Positions 9,540 to 19,794 of a DNA stretch of 64,000 bases are shown here, piece by piece. The stretch comes from Dallia pectoralis (Eukaryota; Chordata; Actinopteri; Esociformes; Umbridae). The DNA lies in assembly GCA_029465975.1 (NCBI GenBank), contig CM055737.1, positions 19,865,502 through 19,929,501 on the forward strand. The letters run 5' to 3'. Every line of letters starts with the position of its first letter. Position 1 is the first letter of the stretch. The position numbers and the translations under genes are program-made. The notes under the pieces were generated by a model, which worked only from the letters and a program-made list of their open reading frames with translations, was not told the origin of the DNA and did no database searches.

Positions 9540-9657
9540 GCTTACGGCCACACCACCCTGAAAACGCCCGATCTCGTCTGATCTCGGAAGCCAAGCAGGG
9601 TCGGGCTTGGTTAGTACTTGGATGGGAGACCGCCTAGGAATATCTAGTGTTGTAAGC
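9540..9657 (+). rRNA. 5S rRNA, full length
   Basis: 118 nt; T63C. Confidence 0.93.
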
Positions 9658-10175
9658 ATTTTGTTATTTTCTTGGCGGGAAGAAACAATCAATCAAAAAG
9701 TTAATTATGCAGTGAAGAAATCAATAAGAGCTGTAATTTCAAATTTCTAATACCCTACGGCCACACCACCCTGAAAACGCCTGATCTCGGAAACCAAACA
9801 GGGTTGGGCTTGGTTAGTACTTGGATGGGAGACCGCCTGGGAATATCTAGTGTTGTAAGCATTATGTTATTTTCTTGGCGGGAAGAAACAATCAATCAAA
9901 AAGTTAATTATGCAGTGAAGAAATCAATAAGAGCTGTAATTTCAAATGTTCTAATAGCTTACGGCCACACCACCCTGAAAACGCCTGATCTCGTACTGAA
10001 ACCAAAAAGTTAGGGTCGGGCTTGGTTAGTACTTGGATGGGAGACCGCCTAGTAATATCTAGTGTTGTAAGCATTTTGTTATTTTCTTGGCGGGAAGAAA
10101 CAATCAATCAAAAAGTTAATTATGCAGTGAAGAAATCAATAAGAGCTGTAATTTCAACTTTCTAACTTTCTCTAA

Positions 10176-10215
10176 TTGGATGGGAGACCGCCTAGGAATA
10201 TCTAGTGTTGTAAGC
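10176..10215 (+). pseudogene. 5S 3' fragment, 40 nt
   Basis: Only about nt 79-118 remain, fused to spacer ending CTAACTTTCTCTAA. Box A is missing and box C is present. Confidence 0.8.
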
Positions 10216-10298
10216 ATTTTGTTATTTTCAAGAAACAATCAATCAAAAAGTTAATTATGCAGTGAAGAAATCAATAACAGCTGTAAAATGTTCTAATA

Positions 10299-10394
10299 CC
10301 CTACGGCCACGCCCTGATCTCGGAAACCAAACAGGGTCGGGCTTGGTTAGTACTTGGATGGGAGACCGCCTAGGGAATATCTAGTGTTGTAAGC
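10299..10394 (+). pseudogene. 5S type C variant, 96 nt
   Basis: CCCTAC start, then CGGCCACGCCCTGATCTCGG: a further loss of the CACCCTGAAAA region on top of the 10-bp deletion. One extra G in CCTAGGGAA. Confidence 0.75.
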
Positions 10395-10490
10395 ATTTTG
10401 TTATTTTCTTGGCGGGAAGAAACAATCAATCAAAAAGTTAATTATGCAGTGAAGAAATCAATAAGAGCTGTAATTTCAACTGTTCTAATA

Positions 10491-10608
10491 GCTTACGGCC
10501 ACACCACCCTGAAAACGCCCGATCTCGTCTGATCTCGGAAGCCAAGCAGGGTTGGGCTTGGTTAGTACTTGGATGGGAGACCGCCTAGGAATATCTAGTG
10601 TTGTAAGC
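10491..10608 (+). rRNA. 5S rRNA, full length
   Basis: 118 nt, consensus. Confidence 0.94.
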
Positions 10609-11115
10609 ATTTTGTTATTTTCATGGCGGGAAGAAACAATCAATCAAAAAGTTAATTATGCAGTGAAGAAATCAATAAGAGCTGTAATTTCAACTTTTCT
10701 AATAGCTTACGGCCACACCACCCTGAAAACGCCCGATCTCGTCTGAAGCCAAACAGGGTCGGGCTTGGTTAGTACTTGGATGGGAGACCGCCTAGGAATA
10801 TCTAGTGTTGTAAGCATTTTGTTATTTTCTTGGCGGGAAGAAACAATCAATCAAAAAGTTAATTATGCAGTGAAGAAATCAATAAGAGCTGTATTTTCAA
10901 ATGTTCTAATACCCTACGGCCACACCACCCTGAAAACGCCTGATCTCGGAAACCAAACAGGGTCGGGCTTGGTTAGTACTTGGATGGGAGACCGCCTAGT
11001 AATATCTAGTGTTGTAAGCATTTTGTTATTTTCTTGGCGGGAAGAAACAATCAATCAAAAAGTTAATTATGCAGTGAAGAAATCAATAAGAGCTGTAATT
11101 TCAACTTTTCTAATA

Positions 11116-11233
11116 GCTTACGGCCACACCACCCTGAAAACGCCCGATCTCGTCTGATCTCGGAAGCCAAGCAGGGTCGGGCTTGGTTAGTACTTGGATG
11201 GGAGACCGCCTAGGAATATCTAGTGTTGTAAGC
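11116..11233 (+). rRNA. 5S rRNA, full length
   Basis: 118 nt; T63C. Confidence 0.93.
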
Positions 11234-11736
11234 ATTTTGTTATTTTCTTGGCGGGAAGAAACAATCAATCAAAAAGTTAATTATGCAGTGAAGAAATCAA
11301 TAACAGCTGTATTTTCAAATGTTCTAATACCCTACGGCCACACCACCCTGAAAACGCCTGATCTCGGAAACCAAACAGGGTCGGGCTTGGTTAGTACTTG
11401 GATGGGAGACCGCCTAGGAATATCTAGTGTTGTAAGCATTTTGTTATTTTCTTGGCGGGAAGAAACAATCAATCAAAAAGTTAATTATGCAGTGAAGAAA
11501 TCAATAAGAGCTGTATTTTCAAATGTTCTAATACCCTACGGCCACACCACCCTGAAAACGCCTGATCTCGGAAACCAAACAGGTTCGGGCTTGGTTAGTA
11601 CTTGGATGGGAGACCGCCTGGGAAATCTAGTGTTGTAAGCATTTTGTTATTTTCTTGGCGGGAAGAAACAAACAATCAAAAAGTTAATTATGCAGTGAAG
11701 AAATCAATAAGAGCTGTAATTTCAACTTTTCTAATA

Positions 11737-11854
11737 GCTTACGGCCACACCACCCTGAAAACGCCCGATCTCGTCTGATCTCGGAAGCCAAGCAGGGTCG
11801 GGCTTGGTTAGTACTTGGATGGGAGACCGCCTAGTAAAATCTAGTGTTGTAAGC
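11737..11854 (+). rRNA. 5S rRNA, full length
   Basis: 118 nt; T63C, G99T and T102A. First unit of a block repeated in inverted orientation around 49.7-50.36 kb. Confidence 0.9.
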
Positions 11855-12347
11855 ATTTTGTTATTTTCTTGGCGGGAAGAAACAATCAATCAAAAAGTTA
11901 ATTATGCAGTGAAGAAATCAATAACAGCTGTATTTTCAAATGTTCTAATACCCTACGGCCACACCACCCTGAAAATGCCTGATCTCGGAAACCAAACAGG
12001 GTCGGGCTTGGTTAGTACTTGGATGGGAGACCAGCTGGGAATATCTAGTGTTGTAAGTATTTTGTTATTTTCTTGGCGGGAAGAAACAAACAATCAAAAA
12101 GTTAATTATGCAGTGAAGAAATCAATAAGAGCTGTAATTTCAACTTTTCTAATAGCTTACGGCCACAACACCCGATCTCGGAAGCCAAACAGGGTCGGGC
12201 TTGGTTAGTACTTGGATGGGAGACCGCCTAGTAATATCTAGTGTTGTAAGCATTTCGTTATTTTCATGGCGGGAAGAAACAATCAATCATAAAGTTAATT
12301 ATGCAGTGAAGAAATCAATAAGAGCTGTAATTTCAACTTTTCTAATA

Positions 12348-12466
12348 GCTTTATGGCCACACCACCCTGAAAACGCCCGATCTCGTCTGATCTCGGAAGC
12401 CAAGCAGGGTTGGGCTTGGTTAGTACTTGGATGGGAGACCGCCTGGAAATATCTAGTGTTGTAAGC
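12348..12466 (+). rRNA. 5S rRNA, near full length (119 nt)
   Basis: Starts GCTTTATGGCC: one inserted T and C6T disturb helix I. Also A97G and G99A. Probably weakened or non-functional. Confidence 0.75.
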
Positions 12467-13378
12467 ATTATGTTATTTTCTTGGCGGGAAGAAACAATCA
12501 ATCAAAAAGTTAATTATGCAGTGAAGAAATCAATAAGAGCTGTAATTTCAAATGTTCTAATACCCTACGGCCACACCACCCTGAAAACGCCTGATCTCGG
12601 AAACCAAGCAGGGTTGGGCTTGGTTAGTACTTGGATGGGAGACCGCCTGGAAATATCTAGTGTTGTAAGCATTATGTTATTTTCTTGGCGGGAAGAAACA
12701 ATCAATCAAAAAGTTAATTATGCAGTGAAGAAATCAATAACAGCTGTATTTTCAAATGTTCTAATACCCTACGGCCACACCACCCTGAAAACGCCTGATC
12801 TCGGAAACCAAACCGGGTCGGGCTTGGTTAGTACTTGGATGGGAGACCGCCTAGTAATATCTAGTGTTGTAAGCATTTCGTTATTTTCATGGCGGGAAGA
12901 AACAATCAATCAAAAAGTTAATTATGCAGTGAAGATATCAATAAGAGCTGTAATTTCAACTTTTCTAATAGCTTACGGCCACACCACCCTGAAAACGCCC
13001 GATCTCGGAAGCCAAGCAGGGTTGGGCTTGGTTAGTACTTGGATGGGAGACCGCCTAGGAATATCTAGTGTTGTAAGCATTTTGTTATTTTCTTGGCGGG
13101 AAGAAACAATCAATCAAAAAGTTAATTATGCAGTGAAGAAATCAATAACAGCTGTATTTTCAAATGTTCTAATACCCTACGGCCACACCACCCTGAAAAC
13201 GCCTGATCTCGGAAACCAAACAGGGTCGGGCTTGGTTAGTACTTGGATGGGAGACCGCCTGGGAATATCTAGTGTTGTAAGCATTTTGTTATTTTCTTGG
13301 CGGGAAGAAACAAACAATCAAAAACTTAATTATGCAGTGAAGAAATCAATAAGAGCTGTAATTTAAACTTTTCTAATA

Positions 13379-13496
13379 GCTTACGGCCACACCACCCTGA
13401 AAACGCCCGATCTCGTCTGATCTCGGAAGCCAAGCAGGGTCGGGCTTGGTTAGTACTTGGATGGGAGACCGCGTAGTAAAATCTAGTGTTGTAAGC
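13379..13496 (+). rRNA. 5S rRNA, full length
   Basis: 118 nt; T63C, C95G, G99T and T102A. C95G falls in box C. Confidence 0.85.
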
Positions 13497-13592
13497 ATTT
13501 TGTTATTTTCATGGCGGGAAGAAACAATCAATCAAAAAGTTAATTATGCAGTGAAGAAATCAATAAGAGCTGTAATTTCAACTTTTCTAATA

Positions 13593-13710
13593 GCTTACGG
13601 CCACACCACCCTGAAAACGCCCGATCTCGTCTGATCTCGGAAGCCAAGCAGGGTTGGGCTTGGTTAGTACTTGGATGGGAGACCGCCTAGGAATATCTAG
13701 TGTTGTAAGC
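13593..13710 (+). rRNA. 5S rRNA, full length
   Basis: 118 nt, consensus. Confidence 0.94.
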
Positions 13711-14214
13711 ATTTTGTTATTTTCTTGTCGGGAAGAAACAAACAATCAAAAAATTAATTATGCAGTGAAGAAATCAATAAGAGCTGTAATTTCAACTTTT
13801 CTAATAGCTTACGGCCACAACACCCTGAAAACGCCCGATCTCGGAAGCCAAACAGGGTCGGGCTTGGTTAGTACTTGGATGGGAGACCGCCTAGTAATAT
13901 CTAGTGTTGTAAGCATTTCGTTATTTTCATGGCGGGAAGAAACAATCAATCAAAAAGTTAATTATGCAGTGAAGAAATCAATAACAGCTTTATTTTCAAA
14001 TGTTCTAATACCCTACGGCCACACCACCCTGAAAACGCCTGATCTCGGAAACCAAACAGGGTCGGGCTTGGTTAGTACTTGGATGGGAGACCGCCTGGGA
14101 ATATCTAGTGTTGTAAGCATTTTGTTATTTTCTTGGCGGGAAGAAACAAACAATCAAAAACTTAATTATGCAGTGAAGAAATCAATAAGAGCTGTAATTT
14201 AAACTTTTCTAATA

Positions 14215-14332
14215 GCTTACGGCCACACCACCCTGAAAACGCCCGATCTCGTCTGATCTCGGAAGCCAAGCAGGGTCGGGCTTGGTTAGTACTTGGATGG
14301 GAGACCGCCTAGGAATATCTAGTGTTGTAAGC
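14215..14332 (+). rRNA. 5S rRNA, full length
   Basis: 118 nt; T63C. Upstream spacer has ATTTAAAC in place of ATTTCAAC, as before 13379. Confidence 0.93.
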
Positions 14333-14632
14333 ATTTTGTTATTTTCTTGGCGGGAAGAAACAAACAATCAAAAAGTTAATTATGCAGTGAAGAAATCAAT
14401 AAGAGCTGTAATTTCAACTTTTCTAATAGCTTACGGCCACAACACCCTGAAAACGCCCGATCTCGGAAGCCAAACAGGGTCGGGCTTGGTTAGTACTTGG
14501 ATGGGAGACCGCCTAGTAATATCTAGTGTTGTAAGCATTTTGTTATTTTCATGGCGGGAAGAAACAATCAATCATAAAGTTAATTATGCAGTGAAGAAAT
14601 CAATAAGAGCTGTAATTTCAACTTTTCTAATA

Positions 14633-14750
14633 GCTTACGGCCACACCACCCTGAAAACGCCCGATCTCGTCTGATCTCGGAAGCCAAGCAGGGTTGGGCT
14701 TGGTTAGTACTTGGATGGGAGACCGCCTAGGAATATCTAGTGTTGTAAGC
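14633..14750 (+). rRNA. 5S rRNA, full length
   Basis: 118 nt, consensus; 418 bp after the previous full-length start. Confidence 0.94.
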
Positions 14751-15252
14751 ATTTTGTTATTTTCATGGCGGGAAGAAACAATCAATCAAAAAGTTAATTA
14801 TGCAGTGAAGAAATCAATAAGCTGTATTTTCAAATGTTCTAATACCCTACGGCCACACCACCCTGAAAACGCCTGATCTCGGAAACCAAACAGGGTCGGG
14901 CTTGGTTAGTACTTGGATGGGAGACCGCCTAGGAATATCTAGTGTTGTAAGCATTTTGTTATTTTCTTGGCGGGAAGAAACAATCAATCAAAAAGTTAAT
15001 TATGCAGTGAAGAAATCAATAAGAGCTGTAATTTCAACTTTTCTAATAGCTTACGGCCACAACACCCTGAAAACGCCCGATCTCGGAAGCCAAACAGGGT
15101 CGGGCTTGGTTAGTACTTGGATGGGAGACCGCCTAGGAATATCTAGTGTTGTAAGCATTTTGTTATTTTCATGGCGGGAAGAAACAATCAATCAAAAAGT
15201 TAATTATGCAGTGAAGAAATCAATAAGAGCTGTAATTTCAACTTTTCTAATA

Positions 15253-15370
15253 GCTTACGGCCACACCACCCTGAAAACGCCCGATCTCGTCTGATCTCGG
15301 AAGCCAAGCAGGGTTGGGCTTGGTTAGTACTTGGATGGGAGACCGCCTAGGAATATCTAGTGTTGTAAGC
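15253..15370 (+). rRNA. 5S rRNA, full length
   Basis: 118 nt, consensus. Confidence 0.94.
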
Positions 15371-15670
15371 ATTTTGTTATTTTCATGGCGGGAAGAAACA
15401 ATCAATCAAAAAGTTAATTATGCAGTGAAGAAATCAATAAGAGCTGTAATTTCAACTTTTCTAATAGCTTACGGCCACACCACCCTGAAAACGCCTGATC
15501 TCGGAAGCCAAACAGGGTCGGGCTTGGTTAGTACTTGGATGGGAGACCGCCTAGGAATATCTAGTGTTGTAAGCATTTTGTTATTTTCATGGCGGGAAGA
15601 AACAATCAATCAAAAAGTTAATTATGCAGTGAAGAAATCAATAAGAGCTGTAATTTCAACTTTTCTAATA

Positions 15671-15788
15671 GCTTACGGCCACACCACCCTGAAAACGCCC
15701 GATCTCGTCTGATCTCGGAAGCCAAGCAGGGTCGGGCTTGGTTAGTACTTGGATGGGAGACCGCCTAGGAATATCTAGTGTTGTAAGC
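15671..15788 (+). rRNA. 5S rRNA, full length
   Basis: 118 nt; T63C; 418 bp after 15253. Confidence 0.93.
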
Positions 15789-16292
15789 ATTTTGTTATTT
15801 TCTTGGCGGGAAGAAACAATCAATCAAAAAGTTAATTATGCAGTGAAGAAATCAATAAGAGCTGTATTTTCAAATGTTCTAATACCCTACGGCCACACCA
15901 CCCTGAAAACGCCTGATCTCGGAAACCAAACAGGGTCGGGCTTGGTTAGTACTTGGATGGGAGACCGCCTAGGAATATCTAGTGTTGTAAGCATTTTGTT
16001 ATTTTCTTGGCGGGAAGAAACAATCAATCAAAAAGTTAATTATGCAGTGAAGAAATCAATAAGAGCTGTAATTTCAACTTTTCTAATAGCTTACGGCCAC
16101 AACACCCTGAAAACGCCCGATCTCGGAAGCCAAACAGGGTCGGGCTTGGTTAGTACTTGGATGGGAGACCGCCTAGTAATATCTAGTGTTGTAAGCATTT
16201 TGTTATTTTCATGGCGGGAAGAAACAATCAATCAAAAAGTTAATTATGCAGTGAAGAAATCAATAAGAGCTGTAATTTCAACTTTTCTAATA

Positions 16293-16410
16293 GCTTACGG
16301 CCACACCACCCTGAAAACGCCCGATCTCGTCTGATCTCGGAAGCCAAGCAGGGTCGGGCTTGGTTAGTACTTGGATGGGAGACCGCCTAGGAATATCTAG
16401 TGTTGTAAGC
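16293..16410 (+). rRNA. 5S rRNA, full length
   Basis: 118 nt; T63C; 622 bp after 15671, with two shortened units between. Confidence 0.93.
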
Positions 16411-16506
16411 ATTTTGTTATTTTCATGGCGGGAAGAAACAATCAATCAAAAAGTTAATTATGCAGTGAAGAAATCAATAAGAGCTGTAATTTCAACTTTT
16501 CTAATA

Positions 16507-16622
16507 GCTTACGGCCACACCACCCTGAAAACGCCCGCTCGTCTGATCTCGGAAGCCAAACAGGGTCGGGCTTGGTTAGTACTTGGATGGGAGACCGCCT
16601 AGGAATATCTAGTGTTGTAAGC
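16507..16622 (+). rRNA. 5S rRNA, near full length (116 nt)
   Basis: Long-repeat form that lost AT inside the first GATCTC; G56A and T63C. Confidence 0.8.
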
Positions 16623-16922
16623 ATTTTGTTATTTTCTTGGCGGGAAGAAACAATCAATCAAAAAGTTAATTATGCAGTGAAGAAATCAATAAGAGCTGTA
16701 TTTTCAAATGTTCTAATACCCTACGGCCACACCACCCTGAAAACGCCTGATCTCGGAAACCAAACCAAGGTCGGGCTTGGTTAGTACTTGGATGGGAGAC
16801 CGCCTAGGAATATCTAGTGTTGTAAGCATTTTGTTATTTTCATGGCGGGAAGAAACAATCAATCAAAAAGTTAATTATGCAGTGAAGAAATCAATAAGAG
16901 CTGTAATTTCAACTTTCTAATA

Positions 16923-17040
16923 GCTTACGGCCACACCACCCTGAAAACGCCCGATCTCGTCTGATCTCGGAAGCCAAGCAGGGTTGGGCTTGGTTAGTAC
17001 TTGGATGGGAGACCGCCTAGGAATATCTAGTGTTGTAAGC
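16923..17040 (+). rRNA. 5S rRNA, full length
   Basis: 118 nt, consensus. Confidence 0.94.
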
Positions 17041-17542
17041 ATTTTGTTATTTTCTTGGCGGGAAGAAACAAACAATCAAAAAGTTAATTATGCAGTGAAG
17101 AAATCAATAAGAGCTGTAATTTCAACTTTCTAATAGCTTACGGCCACACCACCCTGAAAACGCCCGATCTCGGAAGCCAAACAGGGTCGGGCTTGGTTAG
17201 TACTTGGATGGGAGACCGCCTAGGAATATCTAGTGTTGTAAGCATTTTGTTATTTTCTTGGCGGGAAGAAACAATCAATCAAAAAGTTAATTATGCAGTG
17301 AAGAAATCAATAAGAGCTGTAATTTCAACTTTTCTAATAGCTTACGGCCACACCACCCTGAAAACGCCCGATCTCGGAAACCAAACAGGGTCGGGCTTGG
17401 TTAGTACTTGGATGGGAGACCGCCTGGAATATCTAGTGTTGTAAGCATTTTGTTATTTTCTTGGCGGGAAGAAACAATCAATCAAAAAGTTAATTATGCA
17501 GTGAAGAAATCAATAAGAGCTGTAATTTCAACTTTTCTAATA

Positions 17543-17660
17543 GCTTACGGCCACACCACCCTGAAAACGCCCGATCTCGTCTGATCTCGGAAGCCAAGCA
17601 GGGTTGGGCTTGGTTAGTACTTGGATGGGAGACCGCCTGGAAATATCTAGTGTTGTATGC
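17543..17660 (+). rRNA. 5S rRNA, full length
   Basis: 118 nt; A97G, G99A and A116T. A116T breaks a helix I pair. Confidence 0.85.
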
Positions 17661-17961
17661 ATTTTGTTATTTTCTTGGCGGGAAGAAACAAACAATCAAA
17701 AAGTTAATTATGCAGTGAAGAAATCAATAAGAGCTGTAATTTCAAATGTTCTAATACCCTACGGCCACACCACCCTGAAAACGCCTGATCTCGGAAACCA
17801 AACAGGGTCGGGCTTGGTTAGTACTTGGATGGGAGACCGCCTAGGAAATATCTAGTGTTGTAAGCATTTTGTTATTTTCTTGGCGGGAAGAAACAATCAA
17901 TCAAAAAGTTAATTATGCAGTGAAGAAATCAATAACAGCTGTAATTTCAACTCTTCTAATA

Positions 17962-18027
17962 GCTTACGGCCACACCACCCTGAAAACGCCCGATCTCGTC
18001 TGATCTCGTAAGCCAAGCAGGGTCGGG
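17962..18027 (+). pseudogene. 5S 5' fragment cut by the Tx1-group element
   Basis: nt 1-66 of a long-repeat 5S copy (reads GATCTCGTAAGCC, a G48T change). It stops after GGGTCGGG, where the retrotransposon 5' end begins. Box A is kept; the intermediate element and box C are lost, so its own pol III promoter is incomplete. Confidence 0.92.
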
Positions 18028-18241
18028 AGTTTGAGCCAGGTGTTGCTGATTGCTGACTGTGTTTGAGATTGGGGAGTTTCTTTGTGGACTACTCTCTAGT
18101 TTTGTTTGTGTGTGGTTTTTTTGAATTTAGTGGTTTTGGGTTGTCTTGTTATTTTTTTTGTTGTTCCCCAGCGGCCAGGGCCGTTTGGGGAACCCTGTAC
18201 CCTTTTTTCTTCATCTTTTGGGAAACTTTTGACAGACTACA
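18028..18241 (+). other. 5' UTR of the Tx1-group element
   Basis: 214 bp, T- and G-rich, without an open frame I can support. It contains T7 (18116-18122) and T8 (18152-18159) runs, which would act as pol III stops on any read-through from the 5S promoter. An internal promoter is expected for such elements but no specific box is recognisable. Confidence 0.7.
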
Positions 18242-19402
18242 ATGGTGGATCAGTCAGGTATAGGAAGACCAATGATTGGGGTAGGACAGCGGAATGGTGG
18301 TTCTGCGGAAACAACACGAATTGGAAAAGTGTATGACAAGAATTTGACGGTGGCGGTAGATATCACTGGGGAAGAAAAGTTAACTTTGATGGAACTATTA
18401 CGGGGTATCAAGGAAGCGTGTGGCCAGGTGAATGGGTGCAGGTTCAAAGGAAACCAGAAATATGAAGTCACTATGTCACATGAACGTGGGAAGGAGAAAT
18501 TAATGGACGGTCTGAAGATTAAGTCATGTCGAGTGATGGCAAAAGACATATCTGCAGATGAAATGGTAGTATCCTTTTTGAATCTGCCTGTATATATTGA
18601 GGACAACATTATTTTGGCCAAATTGCAGTTTTGGGGGGTGTCTGCAGTATCTCCTATCAAGAGGAGAAATTGGCCGGGGACGGATGTAGCAGATGGAACA
18701 AGGTTCTGTAAGGTGAAATTCACGGAGAGTGTCCGCTCTCTGCCTTATTCAGTTAAATTGGACACGATGGAGGGGCCGGAGTACTTCCGGGTGATTCATG
18801 ACAGACAGGTGAAGGTGTGCCGTGTTTGCATTCAACCGGGTCACGTCGTTCGGGAGTGTCCGGATTTCTTCTGTAGACGATGTAAGGCACAGGGACACTA
18901 CGCAAGAGAGTGCAATCAACAGCAAGAGAGTCGATGCTCGGACTGTGGGGAAATGGGCACGCAATGTGTGTGTCTTGCGGGGCTTTTGGGAGGAGTAGTG
19001 GAGATGGTGGAAGAGACGGATGAGGGCGCGGAGGAGGAGAATGACCAGGAGGAGGAGCAACAGGAAGATGTGGAAAGTGATGGTGAAGCTGATGTCGACC
19101 AGATTGGACCTAGCTTGGATGAGGCAGTCATGGATGGGGTAATTGTTAGTGGAGAAGACCCTGCATGTGCTGCTGGGAGTGGGACTCTACCGGGAACCTA
19201 TCCGGGGGCAGCCAGTGCCGTCCTGGAGGGGGTAGAAGATGAACAGGTAATGCTCCCAGGAGTCTCGGGTGTGAGTGAAGGATCCACAAAGCGGAAAGAC
19301 TCTGGTGGCGAGGTATCGTTGGAGGATGTCAGAAGAGCTAGATCCAAAGTTGTGGAGGAGAGGAGGCCTAAGGCCACAAAGAAGAAGAAAAATAATTCCT
19401 GA
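18242..19402 (+). CDS. ORF1 protein of Tx1-group retrotransposon (zinc-knuckle RNA-binding protein)
   Basis: 386 aa, intact. ORF1 proteins of this branch bind element RNA to form the retrotransposition particle. Residues 193-206 (CRVCIQPGHVVREC) and 211-224 (CRRCKAQGHYAREC) are perfect CX2CX4HX4C knuckles; a third, degenerate CX2C-type cluster sits at 232-242. Residues 1-190 resemble the RNA-recognition-like N-terminal part seen in such proteins, but I only infer that. An acidic stretch at about 255-288 and a very basic C-terminus (KKKK near 380) follow. The start is chosen as the first ATG after the T-rich leader, with an A at -3 and G at +4. The stop overlaps the ORF2 start by one base (TGATG). 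Confidence 0.92.
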   Translation: MVDQSGIGRPMIGVGQRNGGSAETTRIGKVYDKNLTVAVDITGEEKLTLMELLRGIKEACGQVNGCRFKGNQKYEVTMSHERGKEKLMDGLKIKSCRVMAKDISADEMVVSFLNLPVYIEDNIILAKLQFWGVSAVSPIKRRNWPGTDVADGTRFCKVKFTESVRSLPYSVKLDTMEGPEYFRVIHDRQVKVCRVCIQPGHVVRECPDFFCRRCKAQGHYARECNQQQESRCSDCGEMGTQCVCLAGLLGGVVEMVEETDEGAEEENDQEEEQQEDVESDGEADVDQIGPSLDEAVMDGVIVSGEDPACAAGSGTLPGTYPGAASAVLEGVEDEQVMLPGVSGVSEGSTKRKDSGGEVSLEDVRRARSKVVEERRPKATKKKKNNS

Positions 19403-19794
19403 TGTGGAAATACGCCATCTTCTTTATACTTCTAATGGTGAGTGTGATCTCTGTGAACATTAATAGCCTTAGGAATATGGGCAAATTTGATCAGGTGGTT
19501 GGCTCACTACGGGCAGACATTTTGTGCCTACAGGAGACTCACTGGACTGATTCTAAAATGGCTGACGTGAGAAAGAGGTGGACGGAGGGGCTTTATTTCA
19601 ATAATGGTGGTGAACGGAGGTGTGGGGTTGCTATTTTGATTAGAGGTGATGTAGTGCAGAATGTACAGCAGCTGTATGCAGATGACAAGGGACGACTTTT
19701 AATAATTCAATTTGAATACCTGAATGTTGTGTATACCTTGATGAATGTCTATGCACCCAATAACGAAGTGGAAAGATCCCATTTTTTAAGTTGA
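19402..19794 (+). CDS. ORF2 N-terminal part: apurinic-type endonuclease, ends at a frameshift
   Basis: 130 aa before a stop. The ATG at 19402 shares its A with the ORF1 TGA. Motifs in order: VISVNINSLRN (residues 15-25), LCLQETHWTD (about 41-50, with the catalytic glutamate of this endonuclease fold), RRCGVAILI and MNVYAPNNE. This nuclease nicks target DNA for target-primed reverse transcription. The frame fails at a run of six T (19782-19787) and the matching frame continues directly in the next entry, so this is one gene broken by one base, not two genes. Confidence 0.9.
   Translation: MWKYAIFFILLMVSVISVNINSLRNMGKFDQVVGSLRADILCLQETHWTDSKMADVRKRWTEGLYFNNGGERRCGVAILIRGDVVQNVQQLYADDKGRLLIIQFEYLNVVYTLMNVYAPNNEVERSHFLS

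Larger units (their letters stand above)
6479..18027 (+). repeat. 5S rDNA tandem array, left arm, block 2
   Basis: About 55 head-to-tail units. Full-length or near full-length genes are listed separately. The remaining units are type B or C variants of about 108 nt (for example starts 7048, 7680, 8302). Local damage is seen at 6745-6991, 9755-9760, 9960-10013 and 10141-10394. The last unit is cut at gene position 66 by the Tx1-group element. No other genes are visible. Confidence 0.96.

Noticed and set aside
12410..13366. A 318-codon frame that could be taken for a repeat protein
   Set aside because: Same artefact: a run of units without the full-length GTCTGA in frame.
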